Shown: positions 7,072-16,871, numbered from the stretch's first letter. The stretch is 64,000 nt of DNA from Candidatus Hydrogenedentes bacterium ADurb.Bin170 (GCA_002070275.1 MWCY01000001.1:86144-150143); one strand, 5' to 3'. Translations and numbers: made by a program. Notes: generated from the sequence alone by a model not told the origin.

Positions 7072-8139
7072 ATGTCAGGAAAAAACCAGGTGACCCGCTC
7101 TGTTCCGCTCAATGAACGGGAACAGGTGATCCTTCAGGCAATCATTAACAGTTATGTTGCTACGGCGGAGCCTGTCGGCTCCCGGACTGTAGTCAAACGT
7201 TTCGGTCTGGATCTGAGCGCTGCTACGGTTAGAAATGTAATGGCTGATCTGGAAGAGCAGGGCTATCTCCAGCAGGTTCACACCAGTTCAGGCAGGATTC
7301 CTACCGATGCAGGCTATCGGTATTATGTCGATTACCTGATGAAAGTGCAGCAGCTGACCCAGTCGGAACGCCGCCGTATCGAAGGAGAGTATGAAAAGCA
7401 GTTAAATGATGTGGACGACGTGCTTCGCCGTACCAGCCATCTGCTTGCTCTCGTTTCACATCATGCCGGGCTTGTTGAGGCACTGGATGTGGAACAGGCA
7501 AGAGCGCAGCGTTTTGAGTTGATGCGTGTCAGTGACGAGCGTGTTGCCGTGTTGCTGGTTGATAATTTCGGCTCTGTTCACTCTCTTGCCACCGCGGTAA
7601 AACCGACCGCAAGCAGTGAACAACTGACGCGGCTGAATAATTTTTTAAATCAAAATTTTCAAGGCGCAACGCTGGGAACACTGTCGAGCACTATTCGTGA
7701 AAAGCTTGGCGATGAGCTTTCCGAGCAGCGTGACCTTGCGCACAGTGTGCTGAGTATCCTTGATATGCTGCCTCAGCGCCGGGAGAAAAAGTTGTTTCTG
7801 GAAGGTGCTGTACATCTTTTTGAACATCCGGAATTTCAGAGCATAGAGCAGGCGCGGGAAGTCTTCGGGCTTCTTGATGAGCATGATCGGCTTATTTCGC
7901 TTTTAAGAAAGGCTGTATCAGAAGACGGCGGTCCCGCTGTGTTTATCAGCCGTGAGAACGGCGAAGCGGTAGGGGTCGACGGTATCGGGGTAGTTGCCTC
8001 GCCTTATCGGGTGGATGGAAAGCCTGTCGGGCTCATCGGCATTCTCGGGCCGCGCCGGATGCCTTATTCAAAGTTGACGGCCATTGTGCAGCATACTTCC
8101 GAAGTAGTAGGGCGTTTTCTGACCCGGTTGATGCGATAA
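7072..8139 (+). CDS. hrcA: Heat-inducible transcription repressor HrcA
   Basis: A 355-residue repressor of CIRCE-controlled chaperone genes. The N-terminal winged helix carries the family pattern A-T-A-E-P-V-G-S-R-T-V and S-A-A-T-V-R-N-V-M-A-D-L-E-E, followed by T-S-S-G-R-I-P-T-D-A-G-Y-R-Y-Y-V-D. The GAF-like central domain and the C-terminal G-I-G-V-V-A-S-P-Y...G-I-L-G-P-x-R-M-P-Y-S-K are also typical. The ATG at 7072 is preferred, with AGGAG at 7058-7062; the frame is open further upstream through the CIRCE site but cannot be coding there. It is the first gene of the operon. Confidence 0.95.
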   Translation: MSGKNQVTRSVPLNEREQVILQAIINSYVATAEPVGSRTVVKRFGLDLSAATVRNVMADLEEQGYLQQVHTSSGRIPTDAGYRYYVDYLMKVQQLTQSERRRIEGEYEKQLNDVDDVLRRTSHLLALVSHHAGLVEALDVEQARAQRFELMRVSDERVAVLLVDNFGSVHSLATAVKPTASSEQLTRLNNFLNQNFQGATLGTLSSTIREKLGDELSEQRDLAHSVLSILDMLPQRREKKLFLEGAVHLFEHPEFQSIEQAREVFGLLDEHDRLISLLRKAVSEDGGPAVFISRENGEAVGVDGIGVVASPYRVDGKPVGLIGILGPRRMPYSKLTAIVQHTSEVVGRFLTRLMR

Positions 8140-8173
8140 CCGCAAATGAAGTTAAAAAAAATACTGTTAACAG

Positions 8174-8902
8174 ATGAGTGATTCGATGGATAAAACTGAA
8201 TTTGAAAAAATACTGGAGCGTAAAATAGCAGAAGAAGAGGCACGAAAAAAGGGTGACGAAACACCTGACGGTATACCGGAGGAAGTGCCACAAAATGCAG
8301 AAGAGGCAGACGCACCCGATGCGGTGAGCTCTCCTGCACAGCCTGCAGCGGATTCCGAAGTGGATCTGTGCCAAAACGCACTGGATCAGATGACGCGGGA
8401 ACGTGATGCGCTTCTTGACCAGCTTTTGCGTGCTCGCGCTGATTTCGACAACTACAGAAAGCGCAGCCTTCGGGATATGGATCAGCTGCGCGAAACAGCA
8501 TCGGCGAATTTAATCAGAGCATTGCTTCCCGTACTTGATAATTTTGAACGGGCGCTCGCCCATGCGGATTCCGGAAATCCCCTGGCTGAAGGGGTGGTCA
8601 TGATTCAGAAGCAGCTGCTGGATGTTTTGAGTGCTGAAGGTCTGAAGCCCGTAGAAGCGAAGGGGGCGCATTTTGACCCCCACTACCATGAAGCACTTGC
8701 CATGACGCCCGCCCACTGCGCCCCGGGTATTGTGTTGGAAGAATATGAGCGTGGGTATCTGCTGAAGGAGCAGCTGCTGCGCCCTGCGAAAGTGATTGTA
8801 AGTTGTGAAATTGCAGCCGAGTCATCGCAGAAAGATGAGGCCGCTTCTGAACAGATAAATGATGAAACAGCGTTTTCCGAATCAGAGGGAAACCATGACT
8901 GA
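8174..8902 (+). CDS. grpE: GrpE nucleotide exchange factor
   Basis: Cochaperone that speeds ADP release from DnaK. The 242-residue product has a long acidic, low-complexity N-terminus (about residues 1-65), then the coiled-coil dimerisation helix with the family motif R-A-D-F-D-N-Y-R-K-R, the L-L-P-V-L-D-N-F-E-R-A-L segment, and the C-terminal beta domain (H-F-D-P-x-x-H-E-A...G-Y-L-L-K-x-x-L-L-R-P-A-K-V). An acidic tail of about 30 residues follows. It sits between hrcA and dnaK. The upstream ribosome site is poor (A-rich), which could limit GrpE relative to DnaK. Confidence 0.95.
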   Translation: MSDSMDKTEFEKILERKIAEEEARKKGDETPDGIPEEVPQNAEEADAPDAVSSPAQPAADSEVDLCQNALDQMTRERDALLDQLLRARADFDNYRKRSLRDMDQLRETASANLIRALLPVLDNFERALAHADSGNPLAEGVVMIQKQLLDVLSAEGLKPVEAKGAHFDPHYHEALAMTPAHCAPGIVLEEYERGYLLKEQLLRPAKVIVSCEIAAESSQKDEAASEQINDETAFSESEGNHD

Positions 8903-8939
8903 TAGTGTGCTGATACACACGTAAAGGAGAGATTTAACC

Positions 8940-10871
8940 ATGGGAAAAGTTATCGGAATCGATCTGGGAACGACCAATTCCTGTGTTGCCGTGATGGAAG
9001 GCGGTGAGCCTGTTGTTATCACCAATGCCGAGGGTAACCGTACCACGCCTTCTGTTGTTGCTTTCAATAAAGACGGAGAACGGCTTGTGGGTGCTGTTGC
9101 CAAACGTCAGGCGGTTACGAATCCGCAAAACACGATTTTCAGTATCAAGCGCTTTATGGGGCGGCGGCACAGCGAAGTTGCGGAAGAAGAAAAGATCGTT
9201 CCTTTCAGCGTGACTTCCAGTGCCTCGGGCGACCTGCAGGTCAACATTCAGGGGAAATCCTATCGTCCTCCTGAAATTTCCGCCATGGTTCTTCAGAAAA
9301 TGAAAGAGACGGCAGAGGCCTATCTGGGTGAAACAGTATCTCAAGCGGTGATTACAGTCCCGGCATATTTTAACGACTCACAGCGCCAGGCGACGAAAGA
9401 TGCCGGGCGTATTGCCGGTCTTGAAGTGCTGCGCATCATCAACGAGCCGACCGCTGCCGCCCTCGCCTATGGCATGGAAAAAAAGAAAGATGAAAAAGTT
9501 GTAGTCTACGACCTGGGCGGCGGAACCTTTGACGTTTCTGTCCTTTCCATCGGTGATGACAGTTTCGAAGTGCTCAGCACCAACGGTGATACCCATCTTG
9601 GCGGAGACGATTTTGACCAGAAGGTGATCGACTGGCTGGCAGAAGAGTTTCTCCGTGATCAGGGTATTGATCTGCGGAAGGATCCCATGGCGCTGCAGCG
9701 CCTGAAAGAAGCGGCGGAAAAGGCAAAATGTGAACTCTCCAGCGCCGCTACCACTGACATTAACCTGCCCTTTATTACGGCGGATCAGGCAGGACCCAAG
9801 CATATGAATTACACGCTCAGCCGGGCGAAACTCGAGCAGCTTTGCGACGCACTGCTGCAGCGCACCAAAAATCCCTGCTTCCGTGCTCTGGAAGACGCCG
9901 GACTGCAGGCACGCGACATCAACGAAGTAATTCTTGTCGGCGGTATGACACGCATGCCGGCGGTGGGTCGTATCGTAAAAGAAGTGTTCAGCAAAGAGCC
10001 GCACCGCGGTGTGAACCCCGATGAAGTGGTCGCACTGGGTGCTGCCATTCAGGCGGGCGTTCTTTCCGGCGATGTTAAAGACGTTCTGCTTCTGGATGTT
10101 ACCCCCCTGTCGCTGGGTATTGAAACCCTCGGCGGTGTTACCACAAAACTGATTGAACGCAATACCACCATCCCGGTAACCAAGCGTCAGGTTTTTTCCA
10201 CGGCAGCGGATAATCAGGAAGCCGTTACTATTCATGTGCTCCAGGGTGAGCGCGAAATGGCAGCCGATAACCGCACGCTGGGCAAGTTTGATCTTTTAGG
10301 TATTCCGCCGGCGCCCCGGGGCATTCCCCAAATCGAGGTGTCCTTCGACATTGATGCCAATGGGATTGTGAATGTTTCGGCAAAGGATCTTGGAACAGGC
10401 AAAGAGCAGGCGATCCGCATTGAGTCTTCCAGCGGTCTTTCTGAAGAAGACATCGACAAAATGATGCGTGATGCTGAAAAGCACGCCGAAGAGGACAAAG
10501 AACGCCGTAAACTCGTTGAAGTCCGGAATAACGCCGACGCAATGGTGTACTCCACAGAAAAAAGCCTGAAAGAGCATGGCGACAAGATGGAAGCGCAGGA
10601 CAGAGCGAATCTTGAATCCGCCATAAGTGCACTGAAAGAGGCGCTTAAAGGCGACGATGTCAAAGCAATTGAATCGGCGCTCGAAAAGGCAAATACAGCT
10701 GCTCATAAACTTGCGGAAGTGCTGTATAGAGAAGCGTCGCAGGCGCAGAATGCTGCCGGAGGAAGTCATCAGGGCGGTGCTGAATATGTACGGCCCGAAG
10801 ATGCGGGCGCCAACAATACAACAGATGCCGACTTTACAGTAATGGATGATGACGACAGCAGTAATAATTGA
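8940..10871 (+). CDS. dnaK: Molecular chaperone DnaK (Hsp70)
   Basis: An ATP-dependent Hsp70 chaperone of 643 residues, normal length. The N-terminal phosphate loop ([11 protein letters not shown]), the [10 protein letters not shown] second loop, the adenosine motif V-G-G-M-T-R-M-P, and the interdomain linker D-V-L-L-L-D-V-T-P are all intact. The lid ends in an Asn/Gly stretch and a [11 protein letters not shown] acidic tail. A strong ribosome site AAAGGAGAG precedes the ATG. Third gene of the CIRCE-controlled operon. Confidence 0.98.
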   Translation: MGKVIGIDLGTTNSCVAVMEGGEPVVITNAEGNRTTPSVVAFNKDGERLVGAVAKRQAVTNPQNTIFSIKRFMGRRHSEVAEEEKIVPFSVTSSASGDLQVNIQGKSYRPPEISAMVLQKMKETAEAYLGETVSQAVITVPAYFNDSQRQATKDAGRIAGLEVLRIINEPTAAALAYGMEKKKDEKVVVYDLGGGTFDVSVLSIGDDSFEVLSTNGDTHLGGDDFDQKVIDWLAEEFLRDQGIDLRKDPMALQRLKEAAEKAKCELSSAATTDINLPFITADQAGPKHMNYTLSRAKLEQLCDALLQRTKNPCFRALEDAGLQARDINEVILVGGMTRMPAVGRIVKEVFSKEPHRGVNPDEVVALGAAIQAGVLSGDVKDVLLLDVTPLSLGIETLGGVTTKLIERNTTIPVTKRQVFSTAADNQEAVTIHVLQGEREMAADNRTLGKFDLLGIPPAPRGIPQIEVSFDIDANGIVNVSAKDLGTGKEQAIRIESSSGLSEEDIDKMMRDAEKHAEEDKERRKLVEVRNNADAMVYSTEKSLKEHGDKMEAQDRANLESAISALKEALKGDDVKAIESALEKANTAAHKLAEVLYREASQAQNAAGGSHQGGAEYVRPEDAGANNTTDADFTVMDDDDSSNN

Positions 10872-10951
10872 TTTGGTCTGCGCCATCGTTTTGTTGGGAT
10901 TGAACATACACCGCAGAAGCGGTAGAGAAACTCTGCAGGAAAGTCATTGTT

Positions 10952-12067
10952 ATGCCTGCTGCAAAAGATTTATATGAAATACTGGGCGTGCCCAAAACAG
11001 CCAGCCAGGAAGAAATCCGGAAGGCGTACCTGAAGCTTGCCCATAAATATCATCCCGACAAGACGGGAGGCGATAAAGCTGCAGAAGACAAACTGAAGGA
11101 GATTAATGCCGCCTATGACATACTGAAAAATCCCGAGAAACGGCAGCAGTATGATCAGTTCGGCAGCACGGACGGACAGCCTTTCGGCGGTTTTGAAGGG
11201 GGCTTCGGCGGTGGTTTCGGCGGCGGCTTTGGTGATATTTTTGATATGCTTTTCGGGCAGCAGGGCGGAAGGCAGCGCTCCAACCGCCCTCAGCCCGGGC
11301 ATGATCTGGAATATGAACTGCAGATTTCTATGGAGGAGGCCGTAAAACCTCTCAGCAAAAAAATCAGCTTCTCCCGCAAAGAAACCTGCTCGGACTGTAA
11401 TGGCAGCGGTGCCGCCAAAGGTTCGAGTCCGGAGACTTGCTCCCAGTGCCAGGGATCTGGGCAGATACGCAGCTCACAGGGCTTTTTCAGCATGACAAGA
11501 CCCTGTCCGCGCTGCTCCGGGACAGGTCAGTATATTCCCCGGCCCTGCCAGAACTGCAAAGGGCAGGGGCAGGTGCGTACGAAACGGGAGATCAGTGTTA
11601 ATATTCCCGCAGGAGTGAATACAGACAATCGTCTCCGTCTTGCCGGTGAAGGAGAAGCCGGGCTGCGCGGAGGGCCCCGGGGAGACCTCTACATTCGTAT
11701 CAGGATTGCGCCCCATCCCTTCTTTGAACGACGCAACGAAGATGTGTATTGTCAGGCAGTTGTGTCTTTTACACAGGCTGCCGCGGGGGCCTCTATTCGC
11801 GTGCCGACCCTCACAGGGATGGGGGAGCTTAAGATACCGGCCGGAACGCAGTCAGGCGCCCAGCTACGAATGCGCGGCCTGGGTTTCCCTGATACCCGGG
11901 GGTACCGTCAGGGGGATCAATTCGTGATTGTTCAGGTGGAAACACCGCAGAAACTCTCCAGAAAACAGCGTGAACTGCTGGAAGAGCTTGAAAGTCTGGG
12001 AACAGAGAAGAATTATCCGCTTGTAGCCGAATATGAAAAAGAGATACAGGCGCTGCGTAAAAAGTAG
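10952..12067 (+). CDS. dnaJ: Chaperone protein DnaJ (Hsp40, type I)
   Basis: DnaK cochaperone of 371 residues with all type I modules in order: J domain with the H-P-D motif (Y-H-P-D-K, near residue 34), Gly/Phe-rich linker (about 70-100), four C-x-x-C-x-G-x-G zinc repeats (about 145-215), and the C-terminal substrate-binding domains. The J domain contains K-T-G-G-D-K where K/R-N-P-G-D-K is usual, a minor variation. It lies 80 bases after dnaK and is probably the last gene of the heat-shock operon; the next gene converges from the other strand 11 bases away with no obvious terminator between them. Confidence 0.97.
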   Translation: MPAAKDLYEILGVPKTASQEEIRKAYLKLAHKYHPDKTGGDKAAEDKLKEINAAYDILKNPEKRQQYDQFGSTDGQPFGGFEGGFGGGFGGGFGDIFDMLFGQQGGRQRSNRPQPGHDLEYELQISMEEAVKPLSKKISFSRKETCSDCNGSGAAKGSSPETCSQCQGSGQIRSSQGFFSMTRPCPRCSGTGQYIPRPCQNCKGQGQVRTKREISVNIPAGVNTDNRLRLAGEGEAGLRGGPRGDLYIRIRIAPHPFFERRNEDVYCQAVVSFTQAAAGASIRVPTLTGMGELKIPAGTQSGAQLRMRGLGFPDTRGYRQGDQFVIVQVETPQKLSRKQRELLEELESLGTEKNYPLVAEYEKEIQALRKK

Positions 12068-12078
12068 CTTCTGTTTCT

Positions 12079-12900
12079 TCAGTCTGCGCTTCCGATCAGG
12101 TTCCGCCAGTTCTCCGTTTCCAGAAAACTGCCCGCTACATGCGACTCAAGTTCTTTGAACATTGCCGGGATCAGTGAAAAAGAAAGCATATCCGGCGGAA
12201 GCAGATGGCGTGTGTTTTTGCGTGCCGCCAGATCCATTAAGCCGATGATAGCCCGGGGGAACTCTTTCCCGTGTTCTTTATAAAGAGCCAGGGCCGTTGC
12301 CTGGCATCCGGCGGCAAAAGGCGCAATGACTCGCTCGCGATCAGGCGTGTCGTAGTGACTGAGAACTGTTAGCGCGGCGAGCTGATCTGCGTTTACAAAA
12401 AAGGTAATGCTCTTTACCTGAGGGTTGTCCGGATCTCCCTCCTCCATAGGGCGCATAACGACATAGGCCGCCGGAATTTCCCGGGGTGCCATGGTATCGA
12501 CAAAACGTCGTGCCGCATCCGCATTTTTAAGATACCGCTCTCCGTACAGAAACTCATGCGCCATAGTCTTGTTGCCCGCTTTTTCAAGGGCTTCCGCAAT
12601 GTGCTCCGCTCCGGCTACTCCCCGGTTTCCTTCTGACAGGAAGCGATAAAAGCCTTCTGTGCCGCCCGGATACTGTTCGTAGCAATTGCCTAGCCCCATG
12701 CCGACACCGCCACCGTAGCACCCGTAGCTGGTTCGTGAAACGACAGCAGTTTTCCCCTTCGCTGCCGCAACAAGATGAAACATGAGACAGCCCCATTTGC
12801 CTTCCTTAAATTCCAATGCCTTCTCAGGCTTCTCGTCCTGCCAAAGCAAAGAAACCGGCTGCAGTTTAAGTTGTAGAGCTTCCACAAGTTTGCTTGTCAT
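12079..12900 (-). CDS. DUF169 domain-containing protein
   Basis: A 273-residue protein of the DUF169 family, recognised from P-V-S-L-L-W near residue 16, the conserved glycine/cysteine-rich block C-Y-G-G-G-V-G-M-G-L-G (about 60-70), and the A-F-A-A-G-C-Q region (about 195). DUF169 proteins are common in anaerobes and have no established biochemical role; conserved cysteines suggest a metal or redox function, but this is inference. It has no signal peptide. It converges on dnaJ and diverges from the Gfo/Idh gene at 13121. Confidence 0.8.
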   Translation of the reverse strand: MTSKLVEALQLKLQPVSLLWQDEKPEKALEFKEGKWGCLMFHLVAAAKGKTAVVSRTSYGCYGGGVGMGLGNCYEQYPGGTEGFYRFLSEGNRGVAGAEHIAEALEKAGNKTMAHEFLYGERYLKNADAARRFVDTMAPREIPAAYVVMRPMEEGDPDNPQVKSITFFVNADQLAALTVLSHYDTPDRERVIAPFAAGCQATALALYKEHGKEFPRAIIGLMDLAARKNTRHLLPPDMLSFSLIPAMFKELESHVAGSFLETENWRNLIGSAD

Positions 12901-13020
12901 GTATCAAAGTCCTTTTCTAAATTGCGGATCATCAGAGAAATTCACTCCCACCATCATAGCAGAAAAAAAGAAACTGGAAAAAGCCGGACCGTCGCGCATA
13001 CTTCCTTTTTAAGGCGTCTG

Positions 13021-13029
13021 TGCTAAAAT
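13021..13029 (+). promoter_or_regulatory. Possible extended -10 promoter for Gfo/Idh gene
   Basis: TGC followed by TAAAAT forms an extended -10 element about 90 bases before the TTG start at 13121. The -35 region (TTCCTT) is poor. The leader also contains the short inverted repeat GGACA-GGTT-TGTCC near 13041. Confidence 0.4.
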
Positions 13030-13120
13030 ATAAATATTCAGGGACAGGTTTGTCCGCCGTCCTTGTTTTTGAACCCTGACGGGCAAGTAGGCCGTAGCAA
13101 TTTATAGAAAGGCGCTATCC

Positions 13121-14386
13121 TTGAAGAAACGTTTATCCATCGCTCTTGTGGGCGCAGGCATGTTTGGCGGAGATGTTCACATGCGGGCCTATTGCCAGTT
13201 TGCGCAATATGGATTTCTGCCCTGGCTCGGTCGTTTGGGCCTCGATTCCATGGCACGGGCATTGGGCGATATAGAGATCGATTTTGTGGCGCTCGGTACC
13301 CGGACCGAAACCTCCGCAAAGGCGCGTCTGGCAGAATATCGGGCCTTAGGTCTGGATTTCGCTATTTACCACGGAGAGACTCCCTGGGTGGATATTCTTC
13401 GGGATTTTCCTGATCTGGATGTCCTTGCCATCGCCACGCCGGATCATCTGCATACGGCTCCGGCGCTTGCAGCCCTCGAGGCAGGCGCACATGTAATCAT
13501 GGAAAAGCCCATGGCGTTGGATGCGGCAGAAGCCGATGCAATTCTGGCAGCGTCAAAACGGGCAGGGCGTGTTGTAGGCGTGGATATGCATAAGCGCTAT
13601 GACCCCGATCATCTCCGCATACGGGATGATGTATTGCATAAAATCGGTGAGCCCCTGTACGGCGTGGCTCTCCTCGAGGAGCCTCTTGCTGTTTCAACGG
13701 AAGTGTTTAAAGCGTGGGCCGAAAAGAGCGATCCTTTCAGTTATGTCGGCTGTCATTGGACCGATCTTTTTATATCCATGATGGATGTGAAGCCGGTGTC
13801 TCTCCACGCGGTGGGTCAAAAAAAGAAACTCCGCCAGGAATACGGCATGGATGCTTTTGATGCGGTTCAGGTGAAAATTCAGTTTGATAACGGAATGAGT
13901 ATTGATTTTCATAATAACTGGATCCTGCCTGATTCCTTTGAAGCGCCTGTGAATCAGGAGAGCCGGATATTCGGCACACACGGTCTGGTTGAATCCGATA
14001 CACAGTACAGAGGCCTGCGGTTCGTTTCTGAAAAAGACGGCATGAGAACAGCGAATGTGCACATGACACGAAATGTCCTGCGCCCGGACGGCAGCCTGGC
14101 TTATTGCGGCTACGGTGTTGACAGCGTTGCCGTGTGCCTTGAAAAAATAGCCGAAGTGAAATTTTTGAATAAAACGCTGGAAGATGTAGAAGACTATTAC
14201 CCCAATGCTAAACAAGGACGCCTGTCGGTTTTGATTGTGCATGCTGCCCGTGAAGTGGCAGCCCGTAATTTTGCCTGCCTGGAATCAGGGAAAGGTGCTC
14301 CGGTAACAGCGCTATTTAACGAATCAGGCATTACAATCGTTGATCCTTATGCGGGTAATGAGGTTATTTACAGCTGCCCGGTCTGA
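13121..14386 (+). CDS. Gfo/Idh/MocA family oxidoreductase
   Basis: An NAD(P)-dependent sugar or cyclitol dehydrogenase family member, 421 residues. The Rossmann start A-L-V-G-A-G-M-F-G, the cofactor-proximal A-T-P-D-H-L-H, and the intact E-K-P catalytic-lysine motif (V-I-M-E-K-P-M-A-L) are present, along with a C-terminal substrate domain containing an H-W-T-D-L-F-I segment. The start is TTG at 13121 with GAAAGGCG just upstream. The substrate is not predictable. It is probably monocistronic or read through into the following REP-transposase-like gene (about 48-base gap). Confidence 0.85.
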   Translation: MKKRLSIALVGAGMFGGDVHMRAYCQFAQYGFLPWLGRLGLDSMARALGDIEIDFVALGTRTETSAKARLAEYRALGLDFAIYHGETPWVDILRDFPDLDVLAIATPDHLHTAPALAALEAGAHVIMEKPMALDAAEADAILAASKRAGRVVGVDMHKRYDPDHLRIRDDVLHKIGEPLYGVALLEEPLAVSTEVFKAWAEKSDPFSYVGCHWTDLFISMMDVKPVSLHAVGQKKKLRQEYGMDAFDAVQVKIQFDNGMSIDFHNNWILPDSFEAPVNQESRIFGTHGLVESDTQYRGLRFVSEKDGMRTANVHMTRNVLRPDGSLAYCGYGVDSVAVCLEKIAEVKFLNKTLEDVEDYYPNAKQGRLSVLIVHAAREVAARNFACLESGKGAPVTALFNESGITIVDPYAGNEVIYSCPV

Positions 14387-14434
14387 TTCTGAAAGCGGTT
14401 TTCATTTCCGGAAATAATGAAGGAGACAAGTGTC

Positions 14435-15133
14435 ATGGCCCGTATGGCTCGTTTTGTTCTCGGCGGATATGTTCACCATGTAGTACAGCGCAGTTGCCTG
14501 AAAAAACCGATTTTTACAGCGGACCAGGATTTTGAAAAATATATCGGTCTCCTGGCGAAACATGCGAAGCTGGAGCGTGTGGATATCTGGGCGTATTGCA
14601 TTCTTCCGGACAGCATACATCTGCTTGTGGTGCCACCCAATGCCCGGGCATTGAGCAATATGATTCGGGATATTCATGCAACCTATTCGGGGTATTACAA
14701 TGCGTTGAATGGTCACAGCGGCACAATCTGGCGTGGCCGATTTCAAAGCTGCGTTCTTGATGATCCGCTTGTGGAATTTGCCGCACGCATTGTGGAATTC
14801 CTTCCCTGTCGGCAGAGGCTGGCGGAACGTGCGGAGGATTATCGATGGTCAAGCGCCGCCGCCCACACTACAGAAAATGAGCATCCCTTTTTGACCGCTC
14901 ATTTTCCATCGCCTGAAATGAGGAGCCACTGGAGTGCATTTCTTCATACCAATCCGCAAGCGGATCTTCTCGAAGAGGAGCTGCAGATGCGCACCCGCAC
15001 CGGGCGCCCCTTCGGAAGAGCCGCATTTTTTCAGGAACTTGAGCAGAAATACAACCGGAGCCTTGCACCGAAAAAACGCGGACGGAAAGCGAAGCCACCG
15101 AAAACCAATACGGCGCCGGATCAGAACAGCTGA
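14435..15133 (+). CDS. REP-associated tyrosine transposase-like protein, catalytic residues lost
   Basis: A 232-residue relative of IS200-type/REP-associated (Y1) transposases (RAYTs). The fold signature is clear: A-R-M-A-R-F-V-L-G-G-Y-V-H-H-V-V-Q-R at the start, W-A-Y-C-I-L-P near 52, G-x-I-W-R-G-R-F-Q-S near 97-105, and D-Y-R-W-S-S near 135-140. However, the usual H-x-H (HUH) metal site reads S60-I-H62, and the position of the nucleophilic tyrosine (normally R-Y-I-E-L-N-P) is I119 in R-I-V-E-F-L-P. The tail is basic (K-K-R-G-R-K-A-K). It is likely a DNA-binding derivative without transposase activity. The start at 14435 has AAGGAG 9 bases upstream. No REP palindromes were seen nearby. Confidence 0.75.
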   Translation: MARMARFVLGGYVHHVVQRSCLKKPIFTADQDFEKYIGLLAKHAKLERVDIWAYCILPDSIHLLVVPPNARALSNMIRDIHATYSGYYNALNGHSGTIWRGRFQSCVLDDPLVEFAARIVEFLPCRQRLAERAEDYRWSSAAAHTTENEHPFLTAHFPSPEMRSHWSAFLHTNPQADLLEEELQMRTRTGRPFGRAAFFQELEQKYNRSLAPKKRGRKAKPPKTNTAPDQNS

Positions 15134-15154
15134 GTATAGGAGTGATAGAACAGT

Positions 15155-16114
15155 ATGTCCGCCATTGTGACCCATGACTTGAGCAAAACTTATAAAAGCC
15201 TCGGAAAAGCCACCGTCCATTCTCTCCGTAATGTGAATATGGAAGTGCAGGAGAATGAGATCTACGGTTTTCTCGGCAGGAACGGTGCCGGCAAGACCAC
15301 GGCGATTAAACTGCTGACAGGATTGATTCAGGCGACCAAAGGCAGAGCGGAAATATTTGGCGAAGATGCCGTTTTGCCGTCCGCCCGTGCCCGTATAGGA
15401 TATCTTCCGGAGCATCCTTATTTTTACGAATACCTTACACCGCGCGAAACCATTGCGTTTTACGGCAAACTCCGGGGATTGAGCAAAGATGCGATCCGGA
15501 AAGAATGGCTGCGTATTTCGGAGATGCTTTTTTTGGATGAGTTTGCCGACAGGCGCATCCGTGGCTTTTCAAAAGGCATGCGGCAGCGTGTGGGGCTTGG
15601 CGTGGCGCTGATCGGCAACCCGCCGCTCCTGCTGCTGGATGAGCCTATGAGCGGTCTTGACCCTTATGGCAGGCGAATGGTGCGCGAGATTATGCTGCGT
15701 CTCCGGGCGGAAGGGAAAACTGTTTTCTTCAGTTCTCATATTCTGACAGATGTTGAAGAAATTTCTGACCGGGTAGGCATTCTGGTTTCCGGGGTATTGG
15801 CAGCTTCAGGCAGGATCAAAGACCTTACAGCGGGGGCGCAGAAGGCTGTTGAACTCTGCTGTTCGGGCTTGAAAGATGAGGATGTCAACGCCATTACAGC
15901 CAGAGGCATTGAATGCAGAAGAGGTGAAGAACATCAGGTTACCTTCATTCTTCCTGAAGTGGCGGAAGCACCGCCTCTTATAGCAGAGATACAACAAAAA
16001 GGCGGCATGCTGTTGTCGCTGATTCCGGTTCTGGAGTCTCTGGAAGACTTTTTCACAAAATTACAGCAGCGGGAGCAAAATCCTTCCGGAAAGGATGGAG
16101 CAGATCATGAATAG
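15155..16114 (+). CDS. ABC transporter ATP-binding protein (CcmA/ABC-2 type)
   Basis: ATPase subunit of an ABC-2 exporter, 319 residues. Walker A G-R-N-G-A-G-K-T-T near residue 42, signature R-G-F-S-K-G-M-R-Q-R (an F-S-K-G-M variant common in this subfamily), Walker B L-L-L-L-D-E-P-M-S-G-L-D, and the switch histidine in F-S-S-H-I-L are visible. A C-terminal domain of about 90 residues ends with L-E-D-F-F, as in gliding/Na-efflux-type ABC-2 ATPases. The gene overlaps the permease start by 8 bases. Substrate unknown. Confidence 0.9.
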   Translation: MSAIVTHDLSKTYKSLGKATVHSLRNVNMEVQENEIYGFLGRNGAGKTTAIKLLTGLIQATKGRAEIFGEDAVLPSARARIGYLPEHPYFYEYLTPRETIAFYGKLRGLSKDAIRKEWLRISEMLFLDEFADRRIRGFSKGMRQRVGLGVALIGNPPLLLLDEPMSGLDPYGRRMVREIMLRLRAEGKTVFFSSHILTDVEEISDRVGILVSGVLAASGRIKDLTAGAQKAVELCCSGLKDEDVNAITARGIECRRGEEHQVTFILPEVAEAPPLIAEIQQKGGMLLSLIPVLESLEDFFTKLQQREQNPSGKDGADHE

Positions 16115-16871
16115 AATTGTAACCATCGCACAGAATACCTTCAGGGAATCCATCCGCGACAAAGTCCTTTATGTGCTCCTTTTCTTTGCACTGGCGACCA
16201 TACTCGGTTCCAAAGTGCTCGGATGGATCAGCATCGGTCAGGATATAAAGATTATCAAAGACATTTCTCTGGCGGCAATGTCTGTTTTCGGTGCACTTAT
16301 TGCCATTTTTGTGGGTGCAACGCTTGTGTACAAGGAAATGGATAAGAAAACCCTGTATACCATCCTTTCTCAGCCTATGAAGCGCTATGAATTTGTAACC
16401 GGCAAGTACCTGGGACTTGTCGCTCTACTGGGCGTATCCTTAATTATTATGGCTGCAGGCTCGACCCTTTACCTGAAGATTGCGGGTGCTGCAATCGGGC
16501 TGATCTGGTTTCAGGCAATCCTTTTAATTTACATAAAACTGCTCCTGATTACGGCTTTTGCAATTCTTCTGTCGACTGTTGTATCCCCGATTTTGGGGGC
16601 GCTGATCGTTTTTTCTTTCTATGTGGGCGGGCATGCGACAGATGTGCTGCGCGATCTGCCTCCCCAGTTTGACGGCACCCGGGCAAAGCAGGTTCTGGAA
16701 ACACTTTACTATGTAATCCCGAATTTAAATCTGTTTAATGTTCAGTCTGAAGCGGCAAATATGGTCCCTGTCACGTGGCCGTATGTTTTCTATGCTGTGG
16801 CATATGGCATCAGCTGGACTCTTTTTCTGCTGATCCTTGCCTGCCTGGCTTTTGAGAGGCGTGATGTATGA
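16107..16871 (+). CDS. ABC-2 type transporter permease
   Basis: A 254-residue integral membrane protein with about six hydrophobic helices and the N-terminal A-Q-N-T-F-R-E-S-I-R-D-K motif typical of ABC-2/NosY-like permeases. The M-D-K-K-T-L-Y-T-I-L-S-Q-P segment after the second helix is also characteristic. The ATG at 16107 is favoured, with GGAG seven bases upstream inside the end of the ATPase gene; an ATG at 16095 is possible. It overlaps the next gene by four bases (ATGA), so the ATPase, permease and downstream protein form one translationally coupled unit. Confidence 0.85.
   Translation: MNRIVTIAQNTFRESIRDKVLYVLLFFALATILGSKVLGWISIGQDIKIIKDISLAAMSVFGALIAIFVGATLVYKEMDKKTLYTILSQPMKRYEFVTGKYLGLVALLGVSLIIMAAGSTLYLKIAGAAIGLIWFQAILLIYIKLLLITAFAILLSTVVSPILGALIVFSFYVGGHATDVLRDLPPQFDGTRAKQVLETLYYVIPNLNLFNVQSEAANMVPVTWPYVFYAVAYGISWTLFLLILACLAFERRDV

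Noticed and set aside
9378..10235. A long minus-strand open frame opposite dnaK.
   Set aside because: Typical shadow ORF of a highly biased chaperone gene; no family similarity.
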